The position numbers and the translations under genes were made by a program. Below the pieces are notes generated by a model, which had not been told where the DNA came from, did no database searches, and saw only the letters and a list, made by a program, of their open reading frames with translations. This document shows, in pieces, positions 1 through 5,519 of a stretch of 5,519 bases of DNA (its first letter is position 1; every line of letters starts with the position of its first letter). Source of the stretch: Flavobacteriales bacterium (GTDB lineage Bacteria; Bacteroidota; Bacteroidia; Flavobacteriales; Flavobacteriaceae); assembly GCA_011525065.1 (NCBI GenBank), contig WTIY01000210.1:1-5519 (forward strand). Reading direction: 5' to 3'.

Positions 1-1
1 G

Positions 2-916
2 ACTTACGCTAAATATTACAGGGTTATCAAAGGGGCAATCATCGCCCCTTTGTTGTTTCTAATGCTTTGCTGTACGACTGAAAACAAGAATTCTGAGGCA
101 GAATGCGGTGACAATCAGAACGCGCTGATCCTGAATCACAATGGTCTGAACCGAGAATATCTCGTCCACTTACCACAAGATTACAACGCTTCAGAGGCTC
201 TACCGGTGGTTTTTAATTTGCACGGCTATGGTGGCTATGCTATGGATCATTTGGCTTATGCAGATATGCGGTCTCTGGCCGATCGAGAAGGCTTTATTTT
301 GATTTACCCTCAAGGGAGTTGCCTGGATGGCAACCCACACTGGAATTCATTTTTATCAGGTCCAGACAATAAAAGTGATGCCGAGGATATTGATTTTTTC
401 TCGGCGTTAATCGATGAAATAAGTAGTGCTTATAATGTAGATCTAGATCGGGTTTATTTCTGTGGTTATTCAAACGGCGGCATGATGAGTTACGCACTAG
501 CCTGCGCCTTAAGCGATAGGGTCGCGGCTATGGGATCAATTTCTGGGACCATGCTTGATTGGCCAGAAGTTTGTGCGCCGACTCACCCCATGCCGGTCAT
601 TATTTTTCATGGAACCAATGATGAAGTTTTGCCTTATGAAGGAAATTCTGAATGGTCTTCTGTGCCTTATGCCGTGAATTATTGGACAGAATTTAATGAG
701 TTGGGGGCCACCCCCTCACAGACTCAAACCTTTAGCGGTGGCAGTAGACTTGTGGAGTACGAAACCTATGGCCCGGGGCTCAATCAGGTCTCTTTAGATT
801 TATATCGTGTGATTCAGGGTGAGCACAACTGGTTCGACACAAGTACCTTGGGTTTTGACATGAATGAAGCCCTATGGGATTTTTTTAATCGCTATGACAT
901 AAACGGATTGAGATAA
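2..916 (+). CDS. Secreted or lipid-anchored alpha/beta-hydrolase esterase, PHB depolymerase/feruloyl esterase-like, 5' partial
   Basis: This is a serine esterase of the extracellular polyhydroxybutyrate depolymerase/LpqC/feruloyl esterase type. Counting from the TTG at 50 (288 residues), it shows an oxyanion-type HGYGG at 58-62, the nucleophile motif GYSNGG with Ser141 (codon 470-472), HGTND with probable acid Asp191, and GEHNW with probable catalytic His259. All three triad members are present in the expected order, so the enzyme looks intact. The frame stays open upstream of 50 to the window edge and has no start codon there. Read through, it gives a basic stretch (RVIK), a hydrophobic run ending LLFLML and a Cys pair at 68-73, which resembles an export or lipoprotein signal. 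The lipobox is not canonical, because Leu or Cys sits at -1. I therefore favour a start before the window; TTG 50 or ATG 62 would lose the signal. The exact ester substrate cannot be told from sequence. The stop lies 16 bases before the next gene. Confidence 0.8.
   Translation, partial: TYAKYYRVIKGAIIAPLLFLMLCCTTENKNSEAECGDNQNALILNHNGLNREYLVHLPQDYNASEALPVVFNLHGYGGYAMDHLAYADMRSLADREGFILIYPQGSCLDGNPHWNSFLSGPDNKSDAEDIDFFSALIDEISSAYNVDLDRVYFCGYSNGGMMSYALACALSDRVAAMGSISGTMLDWPEVCAPTHPMPVIIFHGTNDEVLPYEGNSEWSSVPYAVNYWTEFNELGATPSQTQTFSGGSRLVEYETYGPGLNQVSLDLYRVIQGEHNWFDTSTLGFDMNEALWDFFNRYDINGLR
28..59 (+). terminator. GC-rich hairpin with T-rich tail, terminator-like but inside the likely signal-peptide code
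   Basis: CAAAGGGGC at 28-36 pairs perfectly with GCCCCTTTG at 44-52 around a 7-base loop, and a T-rich but interrupted tail follows. It looks like an intrinsic terminator, and frame 1 has a TAA at 10-12 that could end an upstream gene. Against this, the same bases encode the hydrophobic signal segment of the esterase when its frame is read through. A terminator here would also leave almost no room for a promoter before ATG 62. I judge the coding reading more likely. Confidence 0.25.
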
Positions 917-919
917 GTT

Positions 920-985
920 CAGTACTTTTCAAGTGCAAAAACGCTCTATGAATGCAAACATGACTTGGGGACACTTGAAGTACTG
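920..985 (+). promoter_or_regulatory. Bulged inverted repeat bracketing the start of the membrane-protein gene
   Basis: CAGTACTTTTCAAGTG at 920-935 can pair with CACTTGAAGTACTG at 972-985. This gives an 8-bp stem, a two-base TT bulge and a further 6-bp stem around a 36-base loop. The possible GTG start at 933 lies in the stem, while the alternative ATG codons at 948 and 960 lie in the loop. In mRNA this could affect translation initiation of the membrane protein after the esterase stop at 916. It may be fortuitous; no function is shown. Confidence 0.35.
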
Positions 986-2027
986 GATGGTGCTTTTGCT
1001 CTGCGTTTCCATGGCTGGCCTAGTCATAAAATTGCCAGACCTCATGGGCTGGCCCATAGACCCATATTTACAAAAAAACATTGGTTTAGCACTTTTCCCT
1101 TGGCTGGTGATCTTGTTCGCCACGTTGAAAACATCAGGGATTAAAAGCCTTATGAGGGTTCTATTGACCTTTCTGGCGGCCACAGTTTTTGTTAATGGAT
1201 TGGAGTCAATAATGAGTGATGACGTATTGTTTCTTGTTGCCATTCATTTGCCTATACTCTATTGGGTGTTGTACGGACTGGTGTACTTGGGTCCTAATTG
1301 GCGGATGTCCCGCGAGCGGCTGAATTTTTTACGTCATAATGGCGATCTTTTGGTGCTGAGTGCAGTTTTGGGTATGGCTGGACTGCTGACCATGCTTATG
1401 ACTTTTGCCCTGTACGAGCTTATTGGAATTCAAATTACCGAGGCTCATGTGACAAACATCATCACTTGGGGCGCCCCTGCCGTTCCCTTAACGGCGACAT
1501 TTCTACTTATTTTAAATCCTGAATTGGTCAAGCACATTTCGCCACTGGTGGCCAAAATCTTCACACCACTGGTGTTGTTTGTTTTATCCACCTTTACTTT
1601 GGGGCTATTTTTGACACAGCATACGGCGTATCAGGATCGCCAAGTCCTTTTGGTGCTCAATGGGGTGTTGATCGCGGTCATGGCGCTGATACTTTTTTCA
1701 ATCAGCACCCTGAATCAATCCAAAACCACCCAACTCCAGTTAGGTCTGTTGTTTTTTCTCTCAGCCATTAGCCTACTGGACAATACCATTGCCTTGTCAT
1801 CTGTCGTTTGGCGATTGCTAGAAATGGGCCTTAGCCCGAATCGCATTGCAGTGTTTGGCGCTAATGTGTTGATTTGGATTCACCTGTTTAAGGTGGCATT
1901 AGCACTTTGGCAAACTTGGCGAAAAGGCGGAACAAAAGATAAGGTAGAACAAGCCATTGCTGGTTATTTACCGGTTTATGCCCTTTGGTGTTGTGTGGTG
2001 TGTTTTGTTTTTCCGTGGCTGTTTTAA
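933..2027 (+). CDS. Multi-pass inner-membrane protein of unknown function
   Basis: I do not recognise a named family with confidence. The 364-residue product is very hydrophobic, with about ten or eleven likely membrane segments, near residues 17-32, 48-64, 75-90, 98-118, 138-160, 174-194, 207-228, 237-258, 267-285, 304-326 and 343-363. Loops contain a basic stretch (WRMSRERLNFLRHN, 123-136) and a GLSPNR motif at 299-304 just before a membrane helix. That motif and the general layout recall the DUF4153/DUF4173-like membrane proteins, but this is a resemblance from memory. No transporter signature, catalytic motif or cofactor site is visible. The frame begins at GTG 933; ATG 948 (residue 6) and ATG 960 (residue 10) are equally plausible, since none has a clear ribosome binding site. 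It starts 16 bases after the esterase stop, so co-transcription is likely. An intact copy is repeated at 4270-5364 on the minus strand. Confidence 0.8.
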   Translation: MQKRSMNANMTWGHLKYWMVLLLCVSMAGLVIKLPDLMGWPIDPYLQKNIGLALFPWLVILFATLKTSGIKSLMRVLLTFLAATVFVNGLESIMSDDVLFLVAIHLPILYWVLYGLVYLGPNWRMSRERLNFLRHNGDLLVLSAVLGMAGLLTMLMTFALYELIGIQITEAHVTNIITWGAPAVPLTATFLLILNPELVKHISPLVAKIFTPLVLFVLSTFTLGLFLTQHTAYQDRQVLLVLNGVLIAVMALILFSISTLNQSKTTQLQLGLLFFLSAISLLDNTIALSSVVWRLLEMGLSPNRIAVFGANVLIWIHLFKVALALWQTWRKGGTKDKVEQAIAGYLPVYALWCCVVCFVFPWLF

Positions 2028-2065
2028 TGGCTGAAACCCCTATCTTTATCATAGAAAACACATCG

Positions 2066-2091
2066 GGCTGATTTAATTTTAAATCAAAGCC
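2066..2091 (+). promoter_or_regulatory. AT-rich hairpin just upstream of the hydroxylase gene
   Basis: GGCTGATTTAA at 2066-2076 pairs with TTAAATC at 2079-2085 and, after a two-base AA bulge, with AGCC at 2088-2091. It lies in the 74-base gap between the membrane-protein stop and the hydroxylase ATG, ending 10 bases before that ATG. It could be a dyad operator, a 5' UTR hairpin or a weak end-of-gene hairpin; no T tract follows, which argues against an intrinsic terminator. The remainder of the gap shows no convincing promoter. TATCTTTA at 2041-2048 resembles the Bacteroidota -7 element (TAnnTTTG), but I see no matching TTG upstream. Confidence 0.35.
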
Positions 2092-2101
2092 ATATCAACC
2101 T

Positions 2102-3334
2102 ATGACTGTAGCAGCAAATCAAATTGAATTCAATGAAGTCACGGCTAAATTGCCTGAGAATTTGCACGCCTTTATTGTCAAGCAGCCGTACAATGAATAT
2201 ACGGCCCAAAACCAAGCTGTCTGGCGCTATGTGATGCGGCTCAACGTGGACTACCTAAAAAAAGTAGCCCATGAATCTTATATCGATGGCTTGCGTTTGA
2301 CCGGAATTTCTATAGACGAGATCCCGCACATGGAAGGCATGAATCGAATCTTAAAAGACATCGGCTGGGCGGCGGTTGCTGTAGATGGATTCATTCCGCC
2401 AAACGCCTTTATGGAATTTCAGGCACACAATGTATTGGTTATTTCTTCGGACATCAGGACCATAGATCATGTTGGTTACACCCCTGCTCCTGACATCATT
2501 CACGAGGCTGCTGGCCACGCTCCGATCATTGCAAATCCAGAATACGCTGAGTATTTACGTCGTTTTGGTGAACTCGGCAGTAAGGCCATTTCATCGCCAG
2601 ATGACGACCGCATGTATGAGGCCATACGAAAGCTATCAATTTTAAAAGAAAACCCAAATTCTACCCAAGCCGAGGTAGATGCGGCGACAACTGAGGTCGA
2701 GGCCATTCAAAACGAGGTCACCGAACCCTCAGAAATGGCCAAAATTCGCAATCTACATTGGTGGACCGTTGAATATGGTTTAATCGGGACCCTAAAGGAT
2801 CCGAAAATCTATGGGGCGGGTCTACTCTCCTCCATTGAAGAGAGTAAAGATTGTTTGGATGCTGGGGTGGAGAAACGGCCGTACACCATCGAGGCGGCGG
2901 AGGTCCCTTTTGACATTACTGCAGCCCAGCCGCATTTATACGTGACGCCAAACTTTGCCCATCTAAGTTTTGTTTTGGAGCAATTTGCCAATAAAATGGC
3001 GGTCCGCACAGGAGGTCTTTCGGGGCTTGAGAAGCTGATCAAATCCACGAAAATGGGAACCGTTGAGCTCTCTACGGGAATTCAAATTTCTGGAACTTTT
3101 ACCCGCGTCATTTCGCACGAAGGAGCACCGATTTATTTGCAGACCCAGCTGGGTCTGCAAATAAATCGGTGCTCCTTCGTGCGAAATGACGCGGGTAAAA
3201 GTTCCAGAAATTTGAATTCCCGTAGAGAGCTCAACGGTTCCCATTTTCGTGGATTTGATCAGCTTCTCAAGCCCCGAAAGACCTCCTGTGCGGACCGCCA
3301 TTTTATTGGCAAATTGCTCCAAAACAAAACTTAG
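2102..3334 (+). CDS. Aromatic amino acid hydroxylase (phenylalanine 4-monooxygenase-like), 3' truncated, with antisense tail
   Basis: This is a biopterin-dependent aromatic amino acid hydroxylase, which in the family hydroxylates Phe to Tyr with non-haem iron, a tetrahydropterin and O2 in the cytoplasm. Residues 127-141 (TPAPDIIHEAAGHAP) match the iron site, with His134 and His139 as ligands, and WWTVEYG supplies the third ligand, Glu224. YGAGLLSS at 237-244 is another family hallmark. The spacing from the second His to Glu is 85 residues, against 40 in human PAH (His290 to Glu330), because of a charged, probably helical insert around 165-210. This matches the long bacterial form I associate with Bacteroidota, which runs to roughly 580 residues. 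Only codons 1-349 (2102-3148) are native. Residues 350-410 are read from the reverse complement of the same gene up to a chance TAG at 3332-3334, so that tail is not real. The start at ATG 2102 has no obvious Shine-Dalgarno sequence. The missing C-terminal part lies beyond the fold-back point. Confidence 0.85.
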   Translation: MTVAANQIEFNEVTAKLPENLHAFIVKQPYNEYTAQNQAVWRYVMRLNVDYLKKVAHESYIDGLRLTGISIDEIPHMEGMNRILKDIGWAAVAVDGFIPPNAFMEFQAHNVLVISSDIRTIDHVGYTPAPDIIHEAAGHAPIIANPEYAEYLRRFGELGSKAISSPDDDRMYEAIRKLSILKENPNSTQAEVDAATTEVEAIQNEVTEPSEMAKIRNLHWWTVEYGLIGTLKDPKIYGAGLLSSIEESKDCLDAGVEKRPYTIEAAEVPFDITAAQPHLYVTPNFAHLSFVLEQFANKMAVRTGGLSGLEKLIKSTKMGTVELSTGIQISGTFTRVISHEGAPIYLQTQLGLQINRCSFVRNDAGKSSRNLNSRRELNGSHFRGFDQLLKPRKTSCADRHFIGKLLQNKT

Positions 3335-4195
3335 ATGGGCAAAGTTTGGCGTCACGTATAAATGCGGCTGGGCTGCAGTAATGTCAAAAGGGACCTCCGC
3401 CGCCTCGATGGTGTACGGCCGTTTCTCCACCCCAGCATCCAAACAATCTTTACTCTCTTCAATGGAGGAGAGTAGACCCGCCCCATAGATTTTCGGATCC
3501 TTTAGGGTCCCGATTAAACCATATTCAACGGTCCACCAATGTAGATTGCGAATTTTGGCCATTTCTGAGGGTTCGGTGACCTCGTTTTGAATGGCCTCGA
3601 CCTCAGTTGTCGCCGCATCTACCTCGGCTTGGGTAGAATTTGGGTTTTCTTTTAAAATTGATAGCTTTCGTATGGCCTCATACATGCGGTCGTCATCTGG
3701 CGATGAAATGGCCTTACTGCCGAGTTCACCAAAACGACGTAAATACTCAGCGTATTCTGGATTTGCAATGATCGGAGCGTGGCCAGCAGCCTCGTGAATG
3801 ATGTCAGGAGCAGGGGTGTAACCAACATGATCTATGGTCCTGATGTCCGAAGAAATAACCAATACATTGTGTGCCTGAAATTCCATAAAGGCGTTTGGCG
3901 GAATGAATCCATCTACAGCAACCGCCGCCCAGCCGATGTCTTTTAAGATTCGATTCATGCCTTCCATGTGCGGGATCTCGTCTATAGAAATTCCGGTCAA
4001 ACGCAAGCCATCGATATAAGATTCATGGGCTACTTTTTTTAGGTAGTCCACGTTGAGCCGCATCACATAGCGCCAGACAGCTTGGTTTTGGGCCGTATAT
4101 TCATTGTACGGCTGCTTGACAATAAAGGCGTGCAAATTCTCAGGCAATTTAGCCGTGACTTCATTGAATTCAATTTGATTTGCTGCTACAGTCAT
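2963..4195 (-). CDS. Mirror copy of the truncated aromatic amino acid hydroxylase
   Basis: This is the minus-strand duplicate of the hydroxylase frame, identical in translation to the plus-strand copy: 410 residues, iron ligands His134, His139 and Glu224. Native sequence runs from the ATG at 4195 down to 3149. The last 61 codons (3148 to 2963) cross the symmetry centre and are antisense to the plus-strand copy. The two frames overlap tail to tail by 372 bases only because of the fold-back. I regard it as a duplicate created with the palindrome, not as a second gene of the organism. Confidence 0.6.
   Translation of the reverse strand: MTVAANQIEFNEVTAKLPENLHAFIVKQPYNEYTAQNQAVWRYVMRLNVDYLKKVAHESYIDGLRLTGISIDEIPHMEGMNRILKDIGWAAVAVDGFIPPNAFMEFQAHNVLVISSDIRTIDHVGYTPAPDIIHEAAGHAPIIANPEYAEYLRRFGELGSKAISSPDDDRMYEAIRKLSILKENPNSTQAEVDAATTEVEAIQNEVTEPSEMAKIRNLHWWTVEYGLIGTLKDPKIYGAGLLSSIEESKDCLDAGVEKRPYTIEAAEVPFDITAAQPHLYVTPNFAHLSFVLEQFANKMAVRTGGLSGLEKLIKSTKMGTVELSTGIQISGTFTRVISHEGAPIYLQTQLGLQINRCSFVRNDAGKSSRNLNSRRELNGSHFRGFDQLLKPRKTSCADRHFIGKLLQNKT
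3141..3156. other. Fold-back junction
   Basis: This is the symmetry centre of the palindrome, between 3148 and 3149, reading AGACCCAG|CTGGGTCT with no unpaired bases. It falls exactly after codon 349 of the hydroxylase. The central six bases, CAGCTG, happen to be a PvuII site, a blunt cutter. Blunt joining of two identical fragments would give this centre, but any zero-spacer palindrome has some self-complementary hexamer there, so this is weak evidence. Confidence 0.9.
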
Positions 4196-4205
4196 AGGTT
4201 GATAT

Positions 4206-4231
4206 GGCTTTGATTTAAAATTAAATCAGCC
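4206..4231 (-). promoter_or_regulatory. Mirror copy of the AT-rich hairpin upstream of the hydroxylase
   Basis: This is the reverse-complement duplicate of the bulged hairpin at 2066-2091, lying 10 bases before the minus-strand hydroxylase start. It shares the uncertainty of the original and adds no independent evidence of conservation. Confidence 0.3.
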
Positions 4232-4269
4232 CGATGTGTTTTCTATGATAAAGATAGGGGTTTCAGCCA

Positions 4270-5364
4270 TTAAAACAGCCACGGAAAAACAAAACACACC
4301 ACACAACACCAAAGGGCATAAACCGGTAAATAACCAGCAATGGCTTGTTCTACCTTATCTTTTGTTCCGCCTTTTCGCCAAGTTTGCCAAAGTGCTAATG
4401 CCACCTTAAACAGGTGAATCCAAATCAACACATTAGCGCCAAACACTGCAATGCGATTCGGGCTAAGGCCCATTTCTAGCAATCGCCAAACGACAGATGA
4501 CAAGGCAATGGTATTGTCCAGTAGGCTAATGGCTGAGAGAAAAAACAACAGACCTAACTGGAGTTGGGTGGTTTTGGATTGATTCAGGGTGCTGATTGAA
4601 AAAAGTATCAGCGCCATGACCGCGATCAACACCCCATTGAGCACCAAAAGGACTTGGCGATCCTGATACGCCGTATGCTGTGTCAAAAATAGCCCCAAAG
4701 TAAAGGTGGATAAAACAAACAACACCAGTGGTGTGAAGATTTTGGCCACCAGTGGCGAAATGTGCTTGACCAATTCAGGATTTAAAATAAGTAGAAATGT
4801 CGCCGTTAAGGGAACGGCAGGGGCGCCCCAAGTGATGATGTTTGTCACATGAGCCTCGGTAATTTGAATTCCAATAAGCTCGTACAGGGCAAAAGTCATA
4901 AGCATGGTCAGCAGTCCAGCCATACCCAAAACTGCACTCAGCACCAAAAGATCGCCATTATGACGTAAAAAATTCAGCCGCTCGCGGGACATCCGCCAAT
5001 TAGGACCCAAGTACACCAGTCCGTACAACACCCAATAGAGTATAGGCAAATGAATGGCAACAAGAAACAATACGTCATCACTCATTATTGACTCCAATCC
5101 ATTAACAAAAACTGTGGCCGCCAGAAAGGTCAATAGAACCCTCATAAGGCTTTTAATCCCTGATGTTTTCAACGTGGCGAACAAGATCACCAGCCAAGGG
5201 AAAAGTGCTAAACCAATGTTTTTTTGTAAATATGGGTCTATGGGCCAGCCCATGAGGTCTGGCAATTTTATGACTAGGCCAGCCATGGAAACGCAGAGCA
5301 AAAGCACCATCCAGTACTTCAAGTGTCCCCAAGTCATGTTTGCATTCATAGAGCGTTTTTGCAC
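4270..5364 (-). CDS. Mirror copy of the multi-pass membrane protein
   Basis: This is the complete minus-strand duplicate of the 364-residue membrane protein, with the same translation, the same GTG start (5364) and the same alternative ATG starts (5349 and 5337). It has the same ten or eleven hydrophobic segments and the GLSPNR motif. The absence of any amino acid difference from the plus-strand copy argues against an old paralogue and for an origin with the palindrome. It follows the partial esterase copy by 16 bases, as in the left arm. Confidence 0.65.
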   Translation of the reverse strand: MQKRSMNANMTWGHLKYWMVLLLCVSMAGLVIKLPDLMGWPIDPYLQKNIGLALFPWLVILFATLKTSGIKSLMRVLLTFLAATVFVNGLESIMSDDVLFLVAIHLPILYWVLYGLVYLGPNWRMSRERLNFLRHNGDLLVLSAVLGMAGLLTMLMTFALYELIGIQITEAHVTNIITWGAPAVPLTATFLLILNPELVKHISPLVAKIFTPLVLFVLSTFTLGLFLTQHTAYQDRQVLLVLNGVLIAVMALILFSISTLNQSKTTQLQLGLLFFLSAISLLDNTIALSSVVWRLLEMGLSPNRIAVFGANVLIWIHLFKVALALWQTWRKGGTKDKVEQAIAGYLPVYALWCCVVCFVFPWLF

Positions 5365-5377
5365 TTGAAAAGTACTG
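5312..5377 (-). promoter_or_regulatory. Mirror copy of the inverted repeat at the membrane-protein start
   Basis: This is the reverse-complement duplicate of the bulged inverted repeat at 920-985, bracketing the start codons of the minus-strand membrane-protein copy. It is not independent support for the element. Confidence 0.3.
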
Positions 5378-5380
5378 AAC

Positions 5381-5519
5381 TTATCTCAATCCGTTTATGT
5401 CATAGCGATTAAAAAAATCCCATAGGGCTTCATTCATGTCAAAACCCAAGGTACTTGTGTCGAACCAGTTGTGCTCACCCTGAATCACACGATATAAATC
5501 TAAAGAGACCTGATTGAGC
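5381..5519 (-). CDS. Mirror copy of the esterase 3' end, cut by the window edge
   Basis: This encodes the last 45 residues of the esterase (Leu244 to Arg288 in the TTG-50 numbering) and its stop, on the minus strand. It includes the GEHNW motif with the catalytic His259 but lacks the nucleophile Ser141 and the Asp191 region, which would lie beyond the window end. The translation is identical to the plus-strand copy. It is a fragment only because the right arm stops at 5519. Confidence 0.6.
   Translation of the reverse strand, partial: LNQVSLDLYRVIQGEHNWFDTSTLGFDMNEALWDFFNRYDINGLR

Larger units (their letters stand above)
778..5519. repeat. Zero-spacer palindrome: 2371-bp arms 778-3148 and 3149-5519
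   Basis: The sequence from 3149 onward is the reverse complement of the sequence before 3148. The centre reads AGACCCAG then CTGGGTCT. The last ten bases of the window are the reverse complement of 778-787. Every protein encoded in the left arm reappears unchanged on the minus strand, with start and stop coordinates that sum to 6297. The right arm is cut off by the window end, so the true repeat may be longer. No difference between the arms was seen in the stretches compared. Identity this high, with no spacer, points to a fold-back chimera from amplification, library preparation or assembly. Long perfect palindromes are unstable in bacteria, where SbcCD-type nucleases cleave the hairpins they form. 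A natural recent inverted duplication or a closed hairpin end cannot be excluded from sequence alone. Confidence 0.97.

Noticed and set aside
294..497. Short open frames antisense to the esterase, membrane protein and hydroxylase (such as 294-497, 929-1243, 2500-2706, 2809-3048 and their mirror images)
   Set aside because: They are shadows of well-supported genes on the opposite strand, with no start signals and no recognisable protein features.
703..715. GGGGG/CCCCC hairpin in the esterase
   Set aside because: A five-base stem with a three-base loop inside a continuous, well-conserved type of coding region; no T tract and no sign of a gene boundary.
2824..2845. ACTCTC/GAGAGT inverted repeat
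   Set aside because: It falls in the conserved YGAGLLSS region of the hydroxylase and is explained by codons; the stem is only six bases.
2963..3334. Two genes overlapping tail to tail by 372 bases across the centre
   Set aside because: The overlap is a direct consequence of the palindrome. Each frame reads into the antisense of its own duplicate, and the native part of each ends at 3148 or 3149.
2102..4195. Hairpin telomere of a linear replicon
   Set aside because: The symmetry centre interrupts a conserved enzyme in mid-domain and lacks a dedicated terminal region or protelomerase gene nearby. It remains possible but less likely than an artefact.
778..5519. Composite transposon or IS element with long inverted repeats
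   Set aside because: There is no transposase, no internal unique segment between the arms and no target-site duplication. The arms meet at a single point and carry ordinary metabolic and membrane genes.
1..5519. CRISPR array, tRNA, rRNA, phage attachment site or toxin-antitoxin pair
   Set aside because: I looked for regularly spaced direct repeats, tRNA-like cloverleaf ends and small paired genes on both strands and saw none. The gaps between genes are all under 80 bases.

Overview
The window is dominated by one structure. Positions 778-3148 are followed immediately, with no spacer, by their own reverse complement at 3149-5519, so 4742 of the 5519 bases form a single palindrome centred between 3148 and 3149. 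The unique content is therefore only 1-3148. It holds three same-strand genes: a secreted-type serine esterase whose true start probably lies before the window, a multi-pass membrane protein of unknown function, and the N-terminal 349 codons of a long aromatic amino acid hydroxylase. The right half repeats, in reverse, the truncated hydroxylase, the whole membrane protein and the last 45 codons of the esterase.

The source is most likely a member of Bacteroidota, possibly a marine flavobacterium-like lineage. The hydroxylase has the long-family layout I associate with that phylum, including an extended insert between the iron ligands. The gene starts also lack clear Shine-Dalgarno sequences, which is common in that phylum. 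This is inference from protein family and style, with no rRNA or marker gene to confirm it.

Layout: 2-916 esterase (alpha/beta hydrolase, PHB depolymerase/feruloyl esterase-like); 917-932 short gap; 933-2027 membrane protein; 2028-2101 gap with an AT-rich hairpin; 2102-3148 native hydroxylase sequence; 3148/3149 fold-back point; 3149-5519 mirror copy. The first two genes are close enough to be co-transcribed. The hydroxylase probably has its own control region. Nothing suggests that the three genes form one pathway.

A zero-spacer palindrome with arms over 2.3 kb that cuts a conserved enzyme gene in mid-domain is best explained as a fold-back artefact of amplification, library construction or assembly at a contig end. 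A real inverted duplication or a read through a closed hairpin end is less likely. The two open frames that overlap tail to tail across the centre (2102-3334 and 2963-4195) have C-terminal tails made of antisense sequence and should not be read as novel proteins. I see no convincing undescribed system. The remaining points of interest are three small inverted repeats placed at gene starts.
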